Counted from the first letter of the stretch, positions 1 to 9,989 are shown. The stretch: DNA of 64,000 nt from an uncultured Dorea sp. (GCA_910579925.1 CAJTVY010000007.1:44544-108543); one strand, 5' to 3'. Notes: a model not told the origin generated them from the letters alone. Numbers and translations are program-made.

Positions 1-119
1 AACCAAAATATTTTTTTAATATGTCTACGGCATTCATATACAGCCTCCTCTTTACAGGCTTATAATACCTTAATTATACTGTCCATAGAAAAAAAGTCAA
101 TAATTAGAAACAGGGTAAC

Positions 120-265
120 AGTTCAGCCTGCAACTGCGCACTTGCTGCGCAGTTAGCAGCCAATGAATTGGAGTAGCCGGGAATCCGCCTCTTTGCCGCA
201 GGCAAACTTTAAAATGGGCGGATTTCGTAACAGTGAAGCCGGAAGGCTTCACTGTTACGAAACAG
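120..265. repeat. Intergenic hairpin cluster
   Basis: This noncoding stretch lies downstream of the minus-strand DUF4340 gene. It holds a 9-bp hairpin (132-140 with 146-154), an 8-bp pairing of AATCCGCC (182-189) with GGCGGATT (218-225), and a perfect 18-bp stem (223-240 with 245-262) closed by a GGAA loop. No U-tract follows on either strand, so it is not a classic intrinsic terminator. It may end transcription, stabilise the 3' end, or be a dispersed genomic repeat. Bases 1-119 hold no gene I can support, only A/T-rich promoter-like sequence. Confidence 0.6.
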
Positions 266-297
266 GAGGCCGAAAAAAGCAGGCCCCCATTTCGTAT

Positions 298-1671
298 CTA
301 CCGTAATACAATTGCATTTATCGCTTCTATCAGATCAACCGTACAGCTTCTGTCAACCAGGGATACCGGAGTACCGTCAACAACTGCAAGACAGTTGTTC
401 CCATCATACCGGTACAGCCCGATCCGGACTTTCGGCTGATTCTCATTATCAATCTGTAAAGTCAGGCTGATTTCCTCTTTCCCTTTCGGCTCCTCCTCTG
501 TAAATTCAGAAGCCGACAACGAATTGAGAGCATTACGAAAATCATCCGTCTCTATTTCATTCTCCTGATAATACCAGACCTTCTCCTTATCCTCTTCTTT
601 TACCGTCAATTCATACTCCTCTCCTTCCAAAGATATCTCAACATGGCTGATATCGTTAAAATCTGCCCAAACCACGTTCTTGTGGCAAAGATCCTCGTAA
701 GATGCGTTCATCAGATCCTCGTAATCCAATTCGCTGATCTTATATATGATTTTAGATTCGCCCACCCTGGCATATGCGGTAGTCTCCTCCTCATTTTCCT
801 CCTTTGGATTGCGGGAAATGCGAAGCACAACCGTCCCTTCTTTCTCCTGCCCGCCTTCATCCTCTTGTGCACGGTATTGGACAGTAACTTCAAGATCCGG
901 TTCGTCCAGCCCGTAAGTTTTAAGTTCGTCGTCGGTTACATGATAAGAAACATAATCAGTCAGATTCAATTCCCGAATAATATTCAGATATTGTTCAACA
1001 TTTTCCGTATCAAGGGGAAACTCTTGCCCATCCTTTTTCACAAAGTATAAGTCCTCCTTACTATAAGTAACCCGGTTATCCTCCTTATATACGGCTTTAT
1101 AATTCTCACTTCCTGCAAATTCTATCTCTTTAACGGAATCAAGTTCCGGAATCTCATCATGCATGATCAGATCGCCCAGCCCGACGTCAAAAGAATTCAG
1201 AGGATCGTCCTTAACAAGATATACATTCCCGTCTCCGACAGACACATACCGTTCTCCATCCATCTCGCTGTAATTGCCCAGCGCAATTTCATAGTTTTCC
1301 TCTCCCGCACCGATGTGTATCTTACAGATCGGGTCGTCAAGTCCATACTGGCTTAAATCTTCTGCATCTTCAATGATAAAAGAAACGCCGAAAGACTCAA
1401 AATTCTCCAGCAGACCGAAAATCTTCTCTTCATTTACCGGGAAATTTTCATCTTCGTCATACATCCATGTCTCATCCTTATGGAAAGCTAATGCTTCAGA
1501 CTCATGCTCCCAGGATAGGGATGTCGCCTCTTCACAGTTAAGCTCCATGATACTTTCGCCGCTGTTTTTAATTTTTTCCCTACGTTCTTCATATTGACTG
1601 ACTCCCAGAGTCAACGCACAGAAAACCACCAAGACTCCGAGAAGCACATATAATCTTTTAGACCGGTTCAT
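298..1671 (-). CDS. DUF4340 domain protein of Gld-like ABC exporter
   Basis: This 457-residue protein has one N-terminal membrane anchor (about residues 7-25) followed by a long acidic extracytoplasmic region with repeated Y-G-L-D-[DE]-P motifs, which is typical of DUF4340. A GGAGG site precedes the ATG. It overlaps the 3' end of the GldG-like gene and closes a four-gene operon with permease and ATPase, the usual arrangement of Gld-type exporters in Firmicutes. Its substrate is unknown. The family is thought to be an accessory subunit outside the membrane. Confidence 0.85.
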   Translation of the reverse strand: MNRSKRLYVLLGVLVVFCALTLGVSQYEERREKIKNSGESIMELNCEEATSLSWEHESEALAFHKDETWMYDEDENFPVNEEKIFGLLENFESFGVSFIIEDAEDLSQYGLDDPICKIHIGAGEENYEIALGNYSEMDGERYVSVGDGNVYLVKDDPLNSFDVGLGDLIMHDEIPELDSVKEIEFAGSENYKAVYKEDNRVTYSKEDLYFVKKDGQEFPLDTENVEQYLNIIRELNLTDYVSYHVTDDELKTYGLDEPDLEVTVQYRAQEDEGGQEKEGTVVLRISRNPKEENEEETTAYARVGESKIIYKISELDYEDLMNASYEDLCHKNVVWADFNDISHVEISLEGEEYELTVKEEDKEKVWYYQENEIETDDFRNALNSLSASEFTEEEPKGKEEISLTLQIDNENQPKVRIGLYRYDGNNCLAVVDGTPVSLVDRSCTVDLIEAINAIVLR

Positions 1672-3075
1672 TTTGCCGCCTCCTTCTGCTTACAGTCGTA
1701 TAAATCCCCACTCCAAGAAACGCCAGCGGAAATCCCCCAATCATAAGTACCTTCAGCAGGGATGACGTCGATTCGCTGATAGTAAGGTAATTATAGTTTA
1801 ACGACTTACTGCGGATTGCGGACGCTTCCCGTTCACCCATAAGCGAAGACAGAGTATTCATACCCAGATTAAGATTGGCGCCGGAAGAATAAGAATTATA
1901 CCTGTCATCCAGCAGGTTTGAGGAGGCAAACCATACAATCTGTCCTTCATTTTGCAGTCTACGGACACGGCTAATGCAAAAGGCCCCTCCGCATCCCCCT
2001 CCTCCTTTTCATATGTGGAAATGTTATAGCCCGCCGCTTTACTGTATGCCGTCTCCGACGTCGTAAGAAGCTCTGTCACCGCGCCGGCGGTATCCCGAAC
2101 TTTTAACCCCAGCGAAACCGGCATGATCGCATAATAATTTTCTTCAATCAGAGGTGAAGTAATCGTACTCTCTCCAATCTCCGGCAAAAGGATATAAGGC
2201 GCCTGGAACGCATAATGTTCCCGATCGGACTCCACCACGACCCCTTCCTCCGCCTCCACGCCATAATCCTCCAGAAGGCAGTAGAGATTTTCAAGATTCT
2301 CATCTTCCAGCGGGCCTGCCAGAACCATCAGCTTTCCGCCCTCCGTCACATATTCTGACAGCATGTCTTTTTCTTCCGAGGAAATATCGCTGGCGGGAGC
2401 GTAGATCAGAACACAGTCTGCTTCTTCCGGTACGGAATCTTCATTCAAAAGAGAAAATGTAGCTGTTTCTATATTTTCCTTTTCAATCTGTTCACGAAAT
2501 ACCGAGGAAAGCTCCGCCTCCCCATGATCTTCCAGTATATAAAGCACGGGCAGCTCTTCACTCACCACATAATCTATGGCCGAAGTAATCGCACCTTCTC
2601 CGTCAAAAGAGGTATCGTAAGAATATGCAGACAGATTTTCCTGGGTCAGATAAATATCGCTGTAGCTGATAAACCGGCTGCGCTCACCGCACTCCACGAT
2701 CAGGCTGTTGTTTTGCACTTCCTCGGAAGTATACTGGTCTGCAAAGGTCGGATATACGTCCGGGTTCTTTTTGACGACCTTAATGTGATCTGACAGACTT
2801 TCATATTTTGCCAGAAGATTTTCAATCACATCATCTTCCTTGTCCGCCTGAACGATCCAGTAGACCGTTACATCCTTTTCGAGCGCATTTACAACGACTT
2901 TCGTACCGCTTGTAATGGAAAAGAGCTTCGCAGAGCTGATGTCATACTTTGTCATCGTAGTTGGAAGTACGGATACAAATATATTTACGACCACAAGAAT
3001 TGCCAGCACAATTCCAGTCATTGCCAGAGAGTAGGAACCTCCTTTAAGCGCAATCTGGTTATGGTTCTGCTTCAT
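1658..3075 (-). pseudogene. GldG-like ABC auxiliary protein, frameshifted
   Basis: The upstream 405-residue part has an N-terminal membrane helix (about 18-38) and the ABC auxiliary (GldG) extracytoplasmic domain. It then leaves frame and ends in unrelated residues. The expected C-terminus, including an IVWFASSNLLDD segment, a second membrane helix and a basic tail, continues in another frame down to 1658. One additional base in the T4 run at 1950-1953 (A-run on the coding strand) would join both parts into one protein of about 470 residues. It is either a sequencing indel or a real loss. The membrane topology and neighbours fit the permease-associated GldG subunit. Confidence 0.8.
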
Positions 3076-3938
3076 CAGTTATACCTCCTTTTCTCAAGAG
3101 ACTGTACAGAAAGGAACAAAAAGAACAGGATTACCGTCAGGTAATATACGATTACCGTCAGGTCAAAAACGCCGTTTACAAAGGTATAGAACCGCTCAAA
3201 CAGAGATAACTTTGTCATGATATCCGGCAGCAGCCCTTCTAATTTTGAGCTGTCCGCAAAATAGGCCGCCACAACAGCAAGCATAATCAAGCCGCCGCTT
3301 CCATACGCAAGGTTCTGGTTCTTCGTCAGATAACGGACAAGGAACCCCAACAGAGCCGCAATTACAAGGAGAACGACGGCTGAACCGGACGCCGTTGCAG
3401 ATACATATTCCGCAAGCGTGACACTGTAATAGTTAAGCAGAATAACCGGAATGGTAATTCCGGCCGCAAACCCCTGATTCTCTGTCAGTGAAGAAATAAA
3501 TGTCCCCACTGCGATCATTGCAGCTCCCATCATAAAAAATGCAAACAGCGAACCATAGGCGGTCAGAAGATAGACCTCTCCAAACTGCGCAAATATAAGG
3601 GGATAGAGCGCAACAATGCATAACGGAATCAGATAGACGAAAAGAAGCGCAAAGTATTTCCCCATCACTATCTGTGACGTCCGGATCGGAAGGGAATACA
3701 GAAGCTGATCGGTTTTTTGTTTCCGTTCCTCTGCAATCACGCGCATCGTCAGAATCGGAACGACAACCACAAAGCCAAGGCACACATACGCTAATACATA
3801 CTCGAAATTTGCCACTGCCGACTGGATATTATAGATCAATGCTCCGATTCCTACGAATGCTAACAGAAATGCGGAAAAAATATACGCTGTCAGAGAATGG
3901 AAGTACCCGGACAGTTCATGTCTTAATACTGCAATCAT
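3075..3938 (-). CDS. ABC-2 type permease (GldF-like)
   Basis: This 287-residue polytopic membrane protein has about six hydrophobic helices and the R-V-I-A-E-E-R-K-x-K-T segment in the first cytoplasmic loop that is typical of ABC-2/GldF permeases. Its start overlaps the end of the ATPase gene (ATGA) and its stop abuts the GldG-like gene, so the subunits are translationally coupled. It should form the membrane channel with the ATPase encoded upstream. Confidence 0.88.
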   Translation of the reverse strand: MIAVLRHELSGYFHSLTAYIFSAFLLAFVGIGALIYNIQSAVANFEYVLAYVCLGFVVVVPILTMRVIAEERKQKTDQLLYSLPIRTSQIVMGKYFALLFVYLIPLCIVALYPLIFAQFGEVYLLTAYGSLFAFFMMGAAMIAVGTFISSLTENQGFAAGITIPVILLNYYSVTLAEYVSATASGSAVVLLVIAALLGFLVRYLTKNQNLAYGSGGLIMLAVVAAYFADSSKLEGLLPDIMTKLSLFERFYTFVNGVFDLTVIVYYLTVILFFLFLSVQSLEKRRYN

Positions 3939-4909
3939 TCCTCGCTCACCCCGCTTTCCTCCTCCTCACAGGTTTCGCCCTCTGTCAATTCAATAAATAC
4001 GTCTTCCAGGTTTGCTTTCCCGGACGACATCTCTAAAATCGCCTTTTTCCTTCCGGCAAAAGCAAAAAAGATCTCTCTGCAAATGTCTCTCACATTCTCA
4101 GATTCCGTCTTGACGTTTACCCTGATCCCTTCATCTTCCTGCGTCTGAATCTCCCACTGCATAATCCGGTTAAGCCCGCTAAGAACTTCGTCAATCTCTT
4201 CCCTCGAAGCCTCCGCAGTAAAAGAAATACCATTTGGCGCCAACAGCAGTTTCTCCAGATTTTCCGGCCTGTCGAAAGCAACCAGCTTTCCCTTTGAGAT
4301 GATTAAGACCTTCTCGCAGATTGCCTGAACCTCCGACAGGATATGGGAGCTCAATATAACAGTATGGTTTTCCCCCAACTGCCGGATCATATCCCGGATC
4401 TCTATAATCTGAATCGGGTCAAGTCCCACCGTGGGTTCGTCAAGTATGATAACCTTGGGATTCCCAAGCAGCGCCTGTGCGATTCCGACTCTCTGCCGAT
4501 AACCCTTTGATAACGCAGAAATCAGACGGTCCTTCACATGCCCGGTCTTCGTCTGCCTCAGCACCTCCCCAATCTGCTTTTGAAGCTCCCTTCCCTTCAG
4601 CCCTTTTGCTTCACCTACAAATTTCAGATATTCCTCAAGCGTTTCATTCATATAGAGCGGCGGCTGTTCCGGGAGATACCCCATCGTTCTTTTTGCCTGA
4701 TCTGGTTCTTCAAAAATATCATGCCCATCAATTCGTACATGACCTTCCGTTGCCGACAGGCAGCCTGTCATAATGTTCATTGTAGTAGATTTCCCCGCCC
4801 CATTGGGACCTAAGAAACCATATACATGCCCTTCGCCGATTTCAAAGGACAGATCGCTTACCGCCGTAAAATCACCATAGCGTTTCGTCAGATGCTCAAC
4901 TGTTATCAT
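3935..4909 (-). CDS. ABC transporter ATP-binding protein (GldA-like)
   Basis: This 324-residue protein has the full nucleotide-binding set: Walker A GPNGAGKST near residue 35, a signature region LSKGYRQR (in place of LSGGQ), Walker B VIILDEPTVGLDP, and the switch histidine in LSSHIL. A C-terminal extension of about 90 residues is typical of the drug/Gld exporter class. An AGGAGG site precedes the ATG. It is the first gene of the exporter operon and powers the permease encoded next. Confidence 0.93.
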   Translation of the reverse strand: MITVEHLTKRYGDFTAVSDLSFEIGEGHVYGFLGPNGAGKSTTMNIMTGCLSATEGHVRIDGHDIFEEPDQAKRTMGYLPEQPPLYMNETLEEYLKFVGEAKGLKGRELQKQIGEVLRQTKTGHVKDRLISALSKGYRQRVGIAQALLGNPKVIILDEPTVGLDPIQIIEIRDMIRQLGENHTVILSSHILSEVQAICEKVLIISKGKLVAFDRPENLEKLLLAPNGISFTAEASREEIDEVLSGLNRIMQWEIQTQEDEGIRVNVKTESENVRDICREIFFAFAGRKKAILEMSSGKANLEDVFIELTEGETCEEEESGVSEE

Positions 4910-4974
4910 AGAAGTCCTCCTGCATAAATTATTCCGTTTTATTCCATACCTTATCCATAATGCGCCCCGATATA

Positions 4975-5166
4975 TTACCAGACAATATGGTGTATCTGCT
5001 CCATAACTTCTTTCAATTTCACCTCCAGCTCTGCCTGTGCCTGCGCATCATGAAGCTGCATTGCCAGACGGATCCGCATATTAAGAGAACACTGCTGTTC
5101 CTTCAACATGGTAAACTTTGTCTTCCTAATATCCAGCGAATGATTTTCCATCTGATTATTTTCCAT
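4975..5166 (-). CDS. Small hypothetical protein
   Basis: This 63-residue, glutamine-rich and probably helical protein has no recognised family. A GGGAG site lies 8 bases before its ATG, which supports translation. It stands between the exporter operon and the divergent response regulator, and could be the first gene of the exporter transcript. Confidence 0.5.
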   Translation of the reverse strand: MENNQMENHSLDIRKTKFTMLKEQQCSLNMRIRLAMQLHDAQAQAELEVKLKEVMEQIHHIVW

Positions 5167-5343
5167 CTGAAATTCTCCCTTTTCTTCAGTCTGTCTCTGT
5201 CGTGCCTTATCTTATAAGTATTTGTTAAACTAAATTTAAACTCTGTGCTCCTAAATGTGAAAAATATGTGAAATAGCATAATTCTTTAAATCCAGTTTAA
5301 CTTTTTATGCTACAATTTCTTGATAATAAAAGGAGGATTTTCT

Positions 5344-6027
5344 ATGCTGCAGATCTTAGTTGTAGATGATGATAAGAATACACGTCGATATCTGACGGCT
5401 GTTTTATCAGATACCGGATATTCCGTTTCCTGTGCAGAATGCGCCCAGACAGCGCTGAACATTATGGAGAATACAAAGATTGACCTAATTGTTCTGGATA
5501 TCATGATGCCGGGCATGGACGGCTATGCCTTTGCAGAACTTCTTCGGGACTGTAACAATGATATTCCAATTCTGATGCTCTCTGCAAGGCAGCTTCCAGA
5601 GGATGTAAAGAAGGGATTTCTGTCAGGAACTGACGACTATATGACCAAGCCCGTAGACGAAGCCGTAATGCTTCTTCGAATCAAGGCCCTGCTTAGAAGG
5701 GCAAAGATCATTTCCGACCGCAGGCTTACGATTGGTTCAACCATTCTGGATTACGATACAATGACCGTAAAAAGCAGCGAAACCATCCAGCTTCTTCCCC
5801 AGAAGGAGTTCCTGCTTTTATACAAACTTCTATCCTATCCAAACAAAATTTTTACGCGAATTCAGCTTATGGAGGATATCTGGGGACCCGCCTCAGATTC
5901 CATGGACGCAACGGTCAGCGTCCACATTAACCGTCTCAGGAAACGATTCGAAAACTGTGAAGATTTTTCAATCATTACGGTAAGAGGCCTTGGCTATAAG
6001 GCAGTGGCAGAGGAGGAACTGGTATGA
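5344..6027 (+). CDS. OmpR-family response regulator
   Basis: The protein of 227 residues has an N-terminal receiver domain (DDDK near residue 9, phospho-acceptor Asp in VLDIMMPGMDG, Lys in MTKPVD) and a C-terminal winged helix (VHINRLRKRF). The ATG at 5344 was chosen because AGGAGG lies 7 bases upstream; longer readings start before this site. It overlaps the kinase gene that follows. The pair probably controls genes nearby, possibly the divergent exporter, but no operator could be assigned. Confidence 0.92.
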   Translation: MLQILVVDDDKNTRRYLTAVLSDTGYSVSCAECAQTALNIMENTKIDLIVLDIMMPGMDGYAFAELLRDCNNDIPILMLSARQLPEDVKKGFLSGTDDYMTKPVDEAVMLLRIKALLRRAKIISDRRLTIGSTILDYDTMTVKSSETIQLLPQKEFLLLYKLLSYPNKIFTRIQLMEDIWGPASDSMDATVSVHINRLRKRFENCEDFSIITVRGLGYKAVAEEELV

Positions 6028-7073
6028 AGGAACACACAGGAGTCCGTATAAAGATTACGTTATTAACAACAGGATTTGTTTTTATCTTACTGGTTCTGAC
6101 CATATTTGCCAGCAATACCATTATTTTCTTCGCCTTAAGGCACGGCTGGATCAGAACCGAACCCGGAGCCCATTTAAAACCGATTCTGTTTCAGAGCGGA
6201 ATCATCAGTATTATCATCGGCACGACCATTTCCTTTTTTATGAGCCATTTTCCATTGCATCCTCTTAACGTGCTGATCCATGCAATACACGAAGTATCTG
6301 CGGGAAATTATGACGTGAAAATCCATCTGGAGCATCCGAAAGAATTCCAGAAGCTTTCAGAATGCTTTAACCAGATGACCGAAGAACTGGCAGGGATAGA
6401 GATGTTCCGTTCTGATTTTATTAACAATTTTTCCCATGAATTCAAGACTCCGATCGTCTCTATTCTCGGCTTTGCAAAACTGCTTCGGAGCCAGAAGCTG
6501 GACGCCTGCCAAAGCCAGGAATATCTGGACATTATAATCGAAGAATCCCGACGGCTGTCCAAGTTGTCATCAACGGTGCTAAACCTCTCAAAGGTGGAAA
6601 CTCTTACCCTGCTTACGGATAGGACCGTCTATTCCTTAAGCGAACAGATCCGCGAATCCATCCTTCTTTTGGAAAGTAAATGGTCAAAAAAGCAGATCGG
6701 CTTTGATATTGACATGGAAGAAGTCATGATCAGAGCAAACGAACCCCTCTTAAAGCAAGTCTGGATGAACCTATTAGACAACGCCGTCAAGTTCTCCCCC
6801 GTCAAGGGATGCATCGCCGTCACTTTGCATCTGAACGACAAAAACGCTATTTTTACGGTAAAGGACCAGGGAGACGGTATGGATGACAAGATAATAAAAT
6901 TTATTTTTGATAAATTCTTTCAAGGCGACACATCGCGCCATATGGAGGGAAACGGGCTTGGTCTGCCCCTTGTAAAGAGAATTTTAGAATTACATAAAGG
7001 GAATATTTCTGTTCAGAGCCAGACCGGAAAAGGAAGCGTTTTCATTGTCCAGGTTCCACTAGATGAGAATTAA
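6024..7073 (+). CDS. Sensor histidine kinase (HAMP-HisKA-HATPase)
   Basis: This 349-residue kinase has two membrane helices (about 10-35 and 55-78) with a short external loop, a HAMP linker, an H-box (NNFSHEFKTP) with the phospho-acceptor His, an N-box (LLDNAVKF), and G-boxes (DQGDGM, GNGLGL). The start overlaps the stop of the response regulator by 4 bases, so they are co-translated partners. The small sensor loop suggests detection of membrane stress or a membrane partner rather than a large ligand. Confidence 0.92.
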   Translation: MKEHTGVRIKITLLTTGFVFILLVLTIFASNTIIFFALRHGWIRTEPGAHLKPILFQSGIISIIIGTTISFFMSHFPLHPLNVLIHAIHEVSAGNYDVKIHLEHPKEFQKLSECFNQMTEELAGIEMFRSDFINNFSHEFKTPIVSILGFAKLLRSQKLDACQSQEYLDIIIEESRRLSKLSSTVLNLSKVETLTLLTDRTVYSLSEQIRESILLLESKWSKKQIGFDIDMEEVMIRANEPLLKQVWMNLLDNAVKFSPVKGCIAVTLHLNDKNAIFTVKDQGDGMDDKIIKFIFDKFFQGDTSRHMEGNGLGLPLVKRILELHKGNISVQSQTGKGSVFIVQVPLDEN

Positions 7074-7119
7074 AGCAAATTGTTCGCCCCCTCTTCCTTT
7101 TCCTGCCTGTCAATTTCCA

Positions 7120-7746
7120 TCATTCTACTCCCAACAACTCCCCTGCAAATTCTGCATAGGGCCTGTCGGGATTCTTCTGATAAACATTCACATGGTTCAG
7201 ATCCCCGCTTCGGTCTGTAAACGCAGGAAACAGGAATCCATATTCCGGCTCTCCCGGCTCGTATTCCCCCGAAAGCGGGCAGATCACACAGATCAGATAT
7301 TCAAACACTTCCTCCGATTCTCCTAACCGTTCTTTATCAGCCGCCTTTGCAGGAATGTCGTAGCGGTCATGAAATACGAGGATGGCATATTGGGCATCTG
7401 TGCGGTAACGCTCCATGACCACATCATAAAACGTATCCATTAACGCATCATTCTTCAGGCCGCATTCCTTCATCGCCATAAGCAGCTGCCACATGCTTCC
7501 CGGTTTCTGCGATTCCGGTCCAAACTCATATTTCTTTAGATTTTTATTCGTATCAGCAAACGGCACCGTCTTTGCCAGTTTTAAGTTTTTCGTCTTATCA
7601 GAACCAGAAAGCTTCAGAAAATTAGTATTAAAGCTTCCGTCATACTCCCCGTCCCGGTCTATGTAGCACCCCGCAACCCTGGTCATGGAAGTACGGGCCG
7701 GCGTCATCCGCCTTGTCAGTTCCAGCATATCTTCCCGATTAATCAA
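7120..7746 (-). CDS. DUF4317 family protein, short form
   Basis: The 208-residue protein begins from a TTG preceded by GAAAGGCGG located in the end of the upstream gene. The N-terminal R-x-F/M-T-P...RxxGCYxD region and the GFLFPAFTDR segment match DUF4317, a family of unknown function widespread in Clostridia. Most members that I know are nearly twice as long, so this is a compact or shortened version. It is translationally coupled to the DUF1801 gene. Confidence 0.65.
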   Translation of the reverse strand: MINREDMLELTRRMTPARTSMTRVAGCYIDRDGEYDGSFNTNFLKLSGSDKTKNLKLAKTVPFADTNKNLKKYEFGPESQKPGSMWQLLMAMKECGLKNDALMDTFYDVVMERYRTDAQYAILVFHDRYDIPAKAADKERLGESEEVFEYLICVICPLSGEYEPGEPEYGFLFPAFTDRSGDLNHVNVYQKNPDRPYAEFAGELLGVE

Positions 7747-7748
7747 AC

Positions 7749-8153
7749 TTATACGCCGCCTTTCTCACACCATTTCGCAATCTCCCCGATTAATTCAAGC
7801 GGCACAGGCTTATCATAAGGAAACTGTATGGCTCCTTTACTCGTTTTATATTCCTTAAGTCTTTCTGCAAACACTTCTATCGCCTCGGGCCCAGGGTACA
7901 GACCAATATGCTTCTTGAAGGCAGCAAACTGTATCAGATTATGACTTTTCCAATAAGTCGGCATACTCCATGATATTTTTTCCTCCGCCTCCGGTATCGC
8001 AGACCTGATCGCTTCATTAATCTGCCGAAGATAAGACTGCGCCTGCTCCGACTGGCGATCTATATACTCTCCAATTGTTTTCGGCGCTTCTCCGCAATAG
8101 TGATCTTGATTTGTATTCTTAAATGTACGGCCGCATTTCGGACACTCCCACAT
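7749..8153 (-). CDS. DUF1801 protein with N-terminal zinc ribbon
   Basis: This 134-residue protein begins with a zinc-ribbon-like CPKCGRTF...H-Y-C segment, followed by a DUF1801 (YdhG-like, SRPBCC-type) domain with the I-S-W-S-M-P-T-Y motif and KKHIGLYPG. Members are small cytoplasmic proteins of uncertain role, some described as iron-chaperone-like. A GAGGTG site precedes the ATG. Confidence 0.8.
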   Translation of the reverse strand: MWECPKCGRTFKNTNQDHYCGEAPKTIGEYIDRQSEQAQSYLRQINEAIRSAIPEAEEKISWSMPTYWKSHNLIQFAAFKKHIGLYPGPEAIEVFAERLKEYKTSKGAIQFPYDKPVPLELIGEIAKWCEKGGV

Positions 8154-8191
8154 TCTTATTCACCTCGTCTCTATAGTTTTCCTATATTATA

Positions 8192-8227
8192 AAAAAAGCC
8201 GCAGAAATTATAAATTTCTGGGCTTTT
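8192..8227 (-). terminator. Terminator after tRNA-Cys
   Basis: On the minus strand, a stem pairing AAGCCCAGAAATT with AATTTCTGCGGCTT is followed by a run of seven U. It lies directly downstream of the tRNA gene. Confidence 0.85.
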
Positions 8228-8232
8228 CTAAG

Positions 8233-8304
8233 AGGCGCAGACCGGATTTGAACCGGTGAATCAGGGTGTTGCAGACCCACGCCTTACCACTTGGCTACTG
8301 CGCC
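8233..8304 (-). tRNA. tRNA-Cys (GCA)
   Basis: The minus strand folds as a 72-nt cloverleaf. The acceptor stem pairs GGCGCAG with CTGCGCC, the T-arm contains GGTTCAAATCC, the anticodon loop reads CTGCAAC with anticodon GCA, and the discriminator base is U as usual for cysteine. CCA is not encoded. It is followed by its own intrinsic terminator. Confidence 0.95.
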
Positions 8305-8444
8305 TTACTATAAACAACCAATGGCGTTTTTACCCGCCAACATGTGCTACGCTTAAGCACTTATTCAGTATATCAAATGTAACTCATTTCGTCAAGACTA
8401 AAATCCTTTATTTTATAATTTTTTATATGACTTTAATCAGCCGC

Positions 8445-9593
8445 TCAGAAATACATGGTCCCCATTCTCAAGATGTAGAGCGCCACCATAACCTTGACTC
8501 TGTTTTCATTTTTCAAAATGTCATATCCCAGTATCTTTTTCAGTTTTTCCAGTTTATATGCCAGCGTATTCTTATGGCAATATAACGCCTTTGCCGTATG
8601 TACCGTGCTGCATTCATTTTCAAAATATACCTCCAGGATATCCATATAATCCGTATGATTCTCCCTATCGTATTTTATCAGCTCTCCTACGGTCTCATTC
8701 ACGAATTCCGGATAGATCTCAGCCTCCTTTACATCCGCCAGAATCTTATAGATCCCCAGGTTATCATAACTAAGCATATTCCGTGGAATTGCAGTCTTGG
8801 TCAGTCGATACGCCGTGTATGCATTCTCATGTGAACGATGGATATCCTTAATCCCATCCGCCACTGTCCCGATCCCTACATATACATTAGAATCTTTCCT
8901 GCATATCTGCTGAAATTCCTCCCGCACCTTCCGAAGCGTGCAGCCTGCCGCAAGAATAATCAGCCTTCCGTACTCCTCGTATGCGATCATATGATCCAGA
9001 ATAAACCGCAGCGACTTCTCGATCCTGGTCAGCCGCTCATTTCCGGTATCTTTATCGTAGATATGGCAGCTAAGGATGATTACAATATATTTCATATCCC
9101 TTAGGAAACCGTTTCTCTCAAAATGGCTCAGATAAGATCCCTCATTCTCCGGGTAATAAACCGCATTCTTAAATGCGGCGATCAGATTCGTCTCCCGCTG
9201 CTCATTCTTAAGAAGTATCTCTGCAAACAAGCGCATGATATCAATATATGGAGTTGTCCAGGAGGCCGAAAATACGGGGAAACAGATTGCATTACAGTAT
9301 TCTATGATTTCCTGAGAATAGGTTTCCTCCCCACGAAACGACATCACAAGCCCTCCCGCATGATGCCGGTGAAGTTCCGTAATATATCTTTTCAGTTCTT
9401 CTTCAGAAGAAAAGTTAATCCCAGAACAGAAAACCAGTTCCTCACCATGCAGTGATGAGATGAACTCGATATCTTCCACAACGTGCGTCCATGCAATCAT
9501 CTTGCCAAAGCAGCCCTGCGTATGTAATCTTACATGATACTGCGGGGAAATCGCCGCATACAGGTCTTTCAGTTCAACCGCCACATTCCTCAC
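8445..9593 (-). CDS. PucR-family transcriptional regulator
   Basis: The 382-residue protein ends in the PucR C-terminal helix-turn-helix: ENECSTVHTAKALYCHKN followed by TLAYKLEKLKKILG. The middle contains a GGDEF-like CdaR region. The N-terminal third is a likely effector-sensing domain. A GTG at 9584 has better spacing to AAAGGTGG than the GTG at 9593, so the start may be three codons later. Such regulators usually act on purine or sugar-acid metabolism, but no target is adjacent. Confidence 0.85.
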   Translation of the reverse strand: MRNVAVELKDLYAAISPQYHVRLHTQGCFGKMIAWTHVVEDIEFISSLHGEELVFCSGINFSSEEELKRYITELHRHHAGGLVMSFRGEETYSQEIIEYCNAICFPVFSASWTTPYIDIMRLFAEILLKNEQRETNLIAAFKNAVYYPENEGSYLSHFERNGFLRDMKYIVIILSCHIYDKDTGNERLTRIEKSLRFILDHMIAYEEYGRLIILAAGCTLRKVREEFQQICRKDSNVYVGIGTVADGIKDIHRSHENAYTAYRLTKTAIPRNMLSYDNLGIYKILADVKEAEIYPEFVNETVGELIKYDRENHTDYMDILEVYFENECSTVHTAKALYCHKNTLAYKLEKLKKILGYDILKNENRVKVMVALYILRMGTMYF

Positions 9594-9641
9594 CCACCTT
9601 TACCGATATTGCTGTTGTAATTGATCTGTTTGATGATATAT

Positions 9642-9670
9642 AGTATAACACTTTTGTGCTTGAGGCACAA
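9642..9670 (-). promoter_or_regulatory. Promoter of the PucR-type gene with inverted repeat
   Basis: On the minus strand TTGTGC and TATACT are separated by 17 bases, just upstream of the regulator gene. The -35 hexamer is one arm of an inverted repeat (TTGTGC at 9654-9659 and GCACAA at 9665-9670), so it may be an autoregulatory site. Confidence 0.6.
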
Positions 9671-9989
9671 TTTTTTTGTGAATTTCTGTCTACTAAAACC
9701 ATTCCCAAAACGCCTCCTTTATGTTATATTGTTTATGGAACACAAATAATGCAAAAAGCATTCACCCCGAAAATTGTGTGTCCATTTCAACCTTCAGATT
9801 ATTTTTTTCAAGAAAAGACCCCGGGAGTTCTGCTTCAGGGTCCTTTTTCTTTCTTATGGTTTTCTTAAAATCATTGTACCGACTCTGCAGCCGGTTCAAT
9901 TCTCTTTACAAATCAAAAAAAGTGTGGCACACTAATACATTATCAGATGAAGTCCGTCAGCATCCAGATATCAGAAAACGAGGTGTCTT
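9671..9989. other. Intergenic region between divergent genes
   Basis: About 320 bases between the PucR-type gene and the VanZ-like gene. A hairpin pairing GACCC (9817-9821) with GGGTC (9838-9842), followed by a U-rich run on the plus strand, looks like a weak terminator, so a short plus-strand transcript could end there. I see no convincing coding sequence. Confidence 0.4.
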
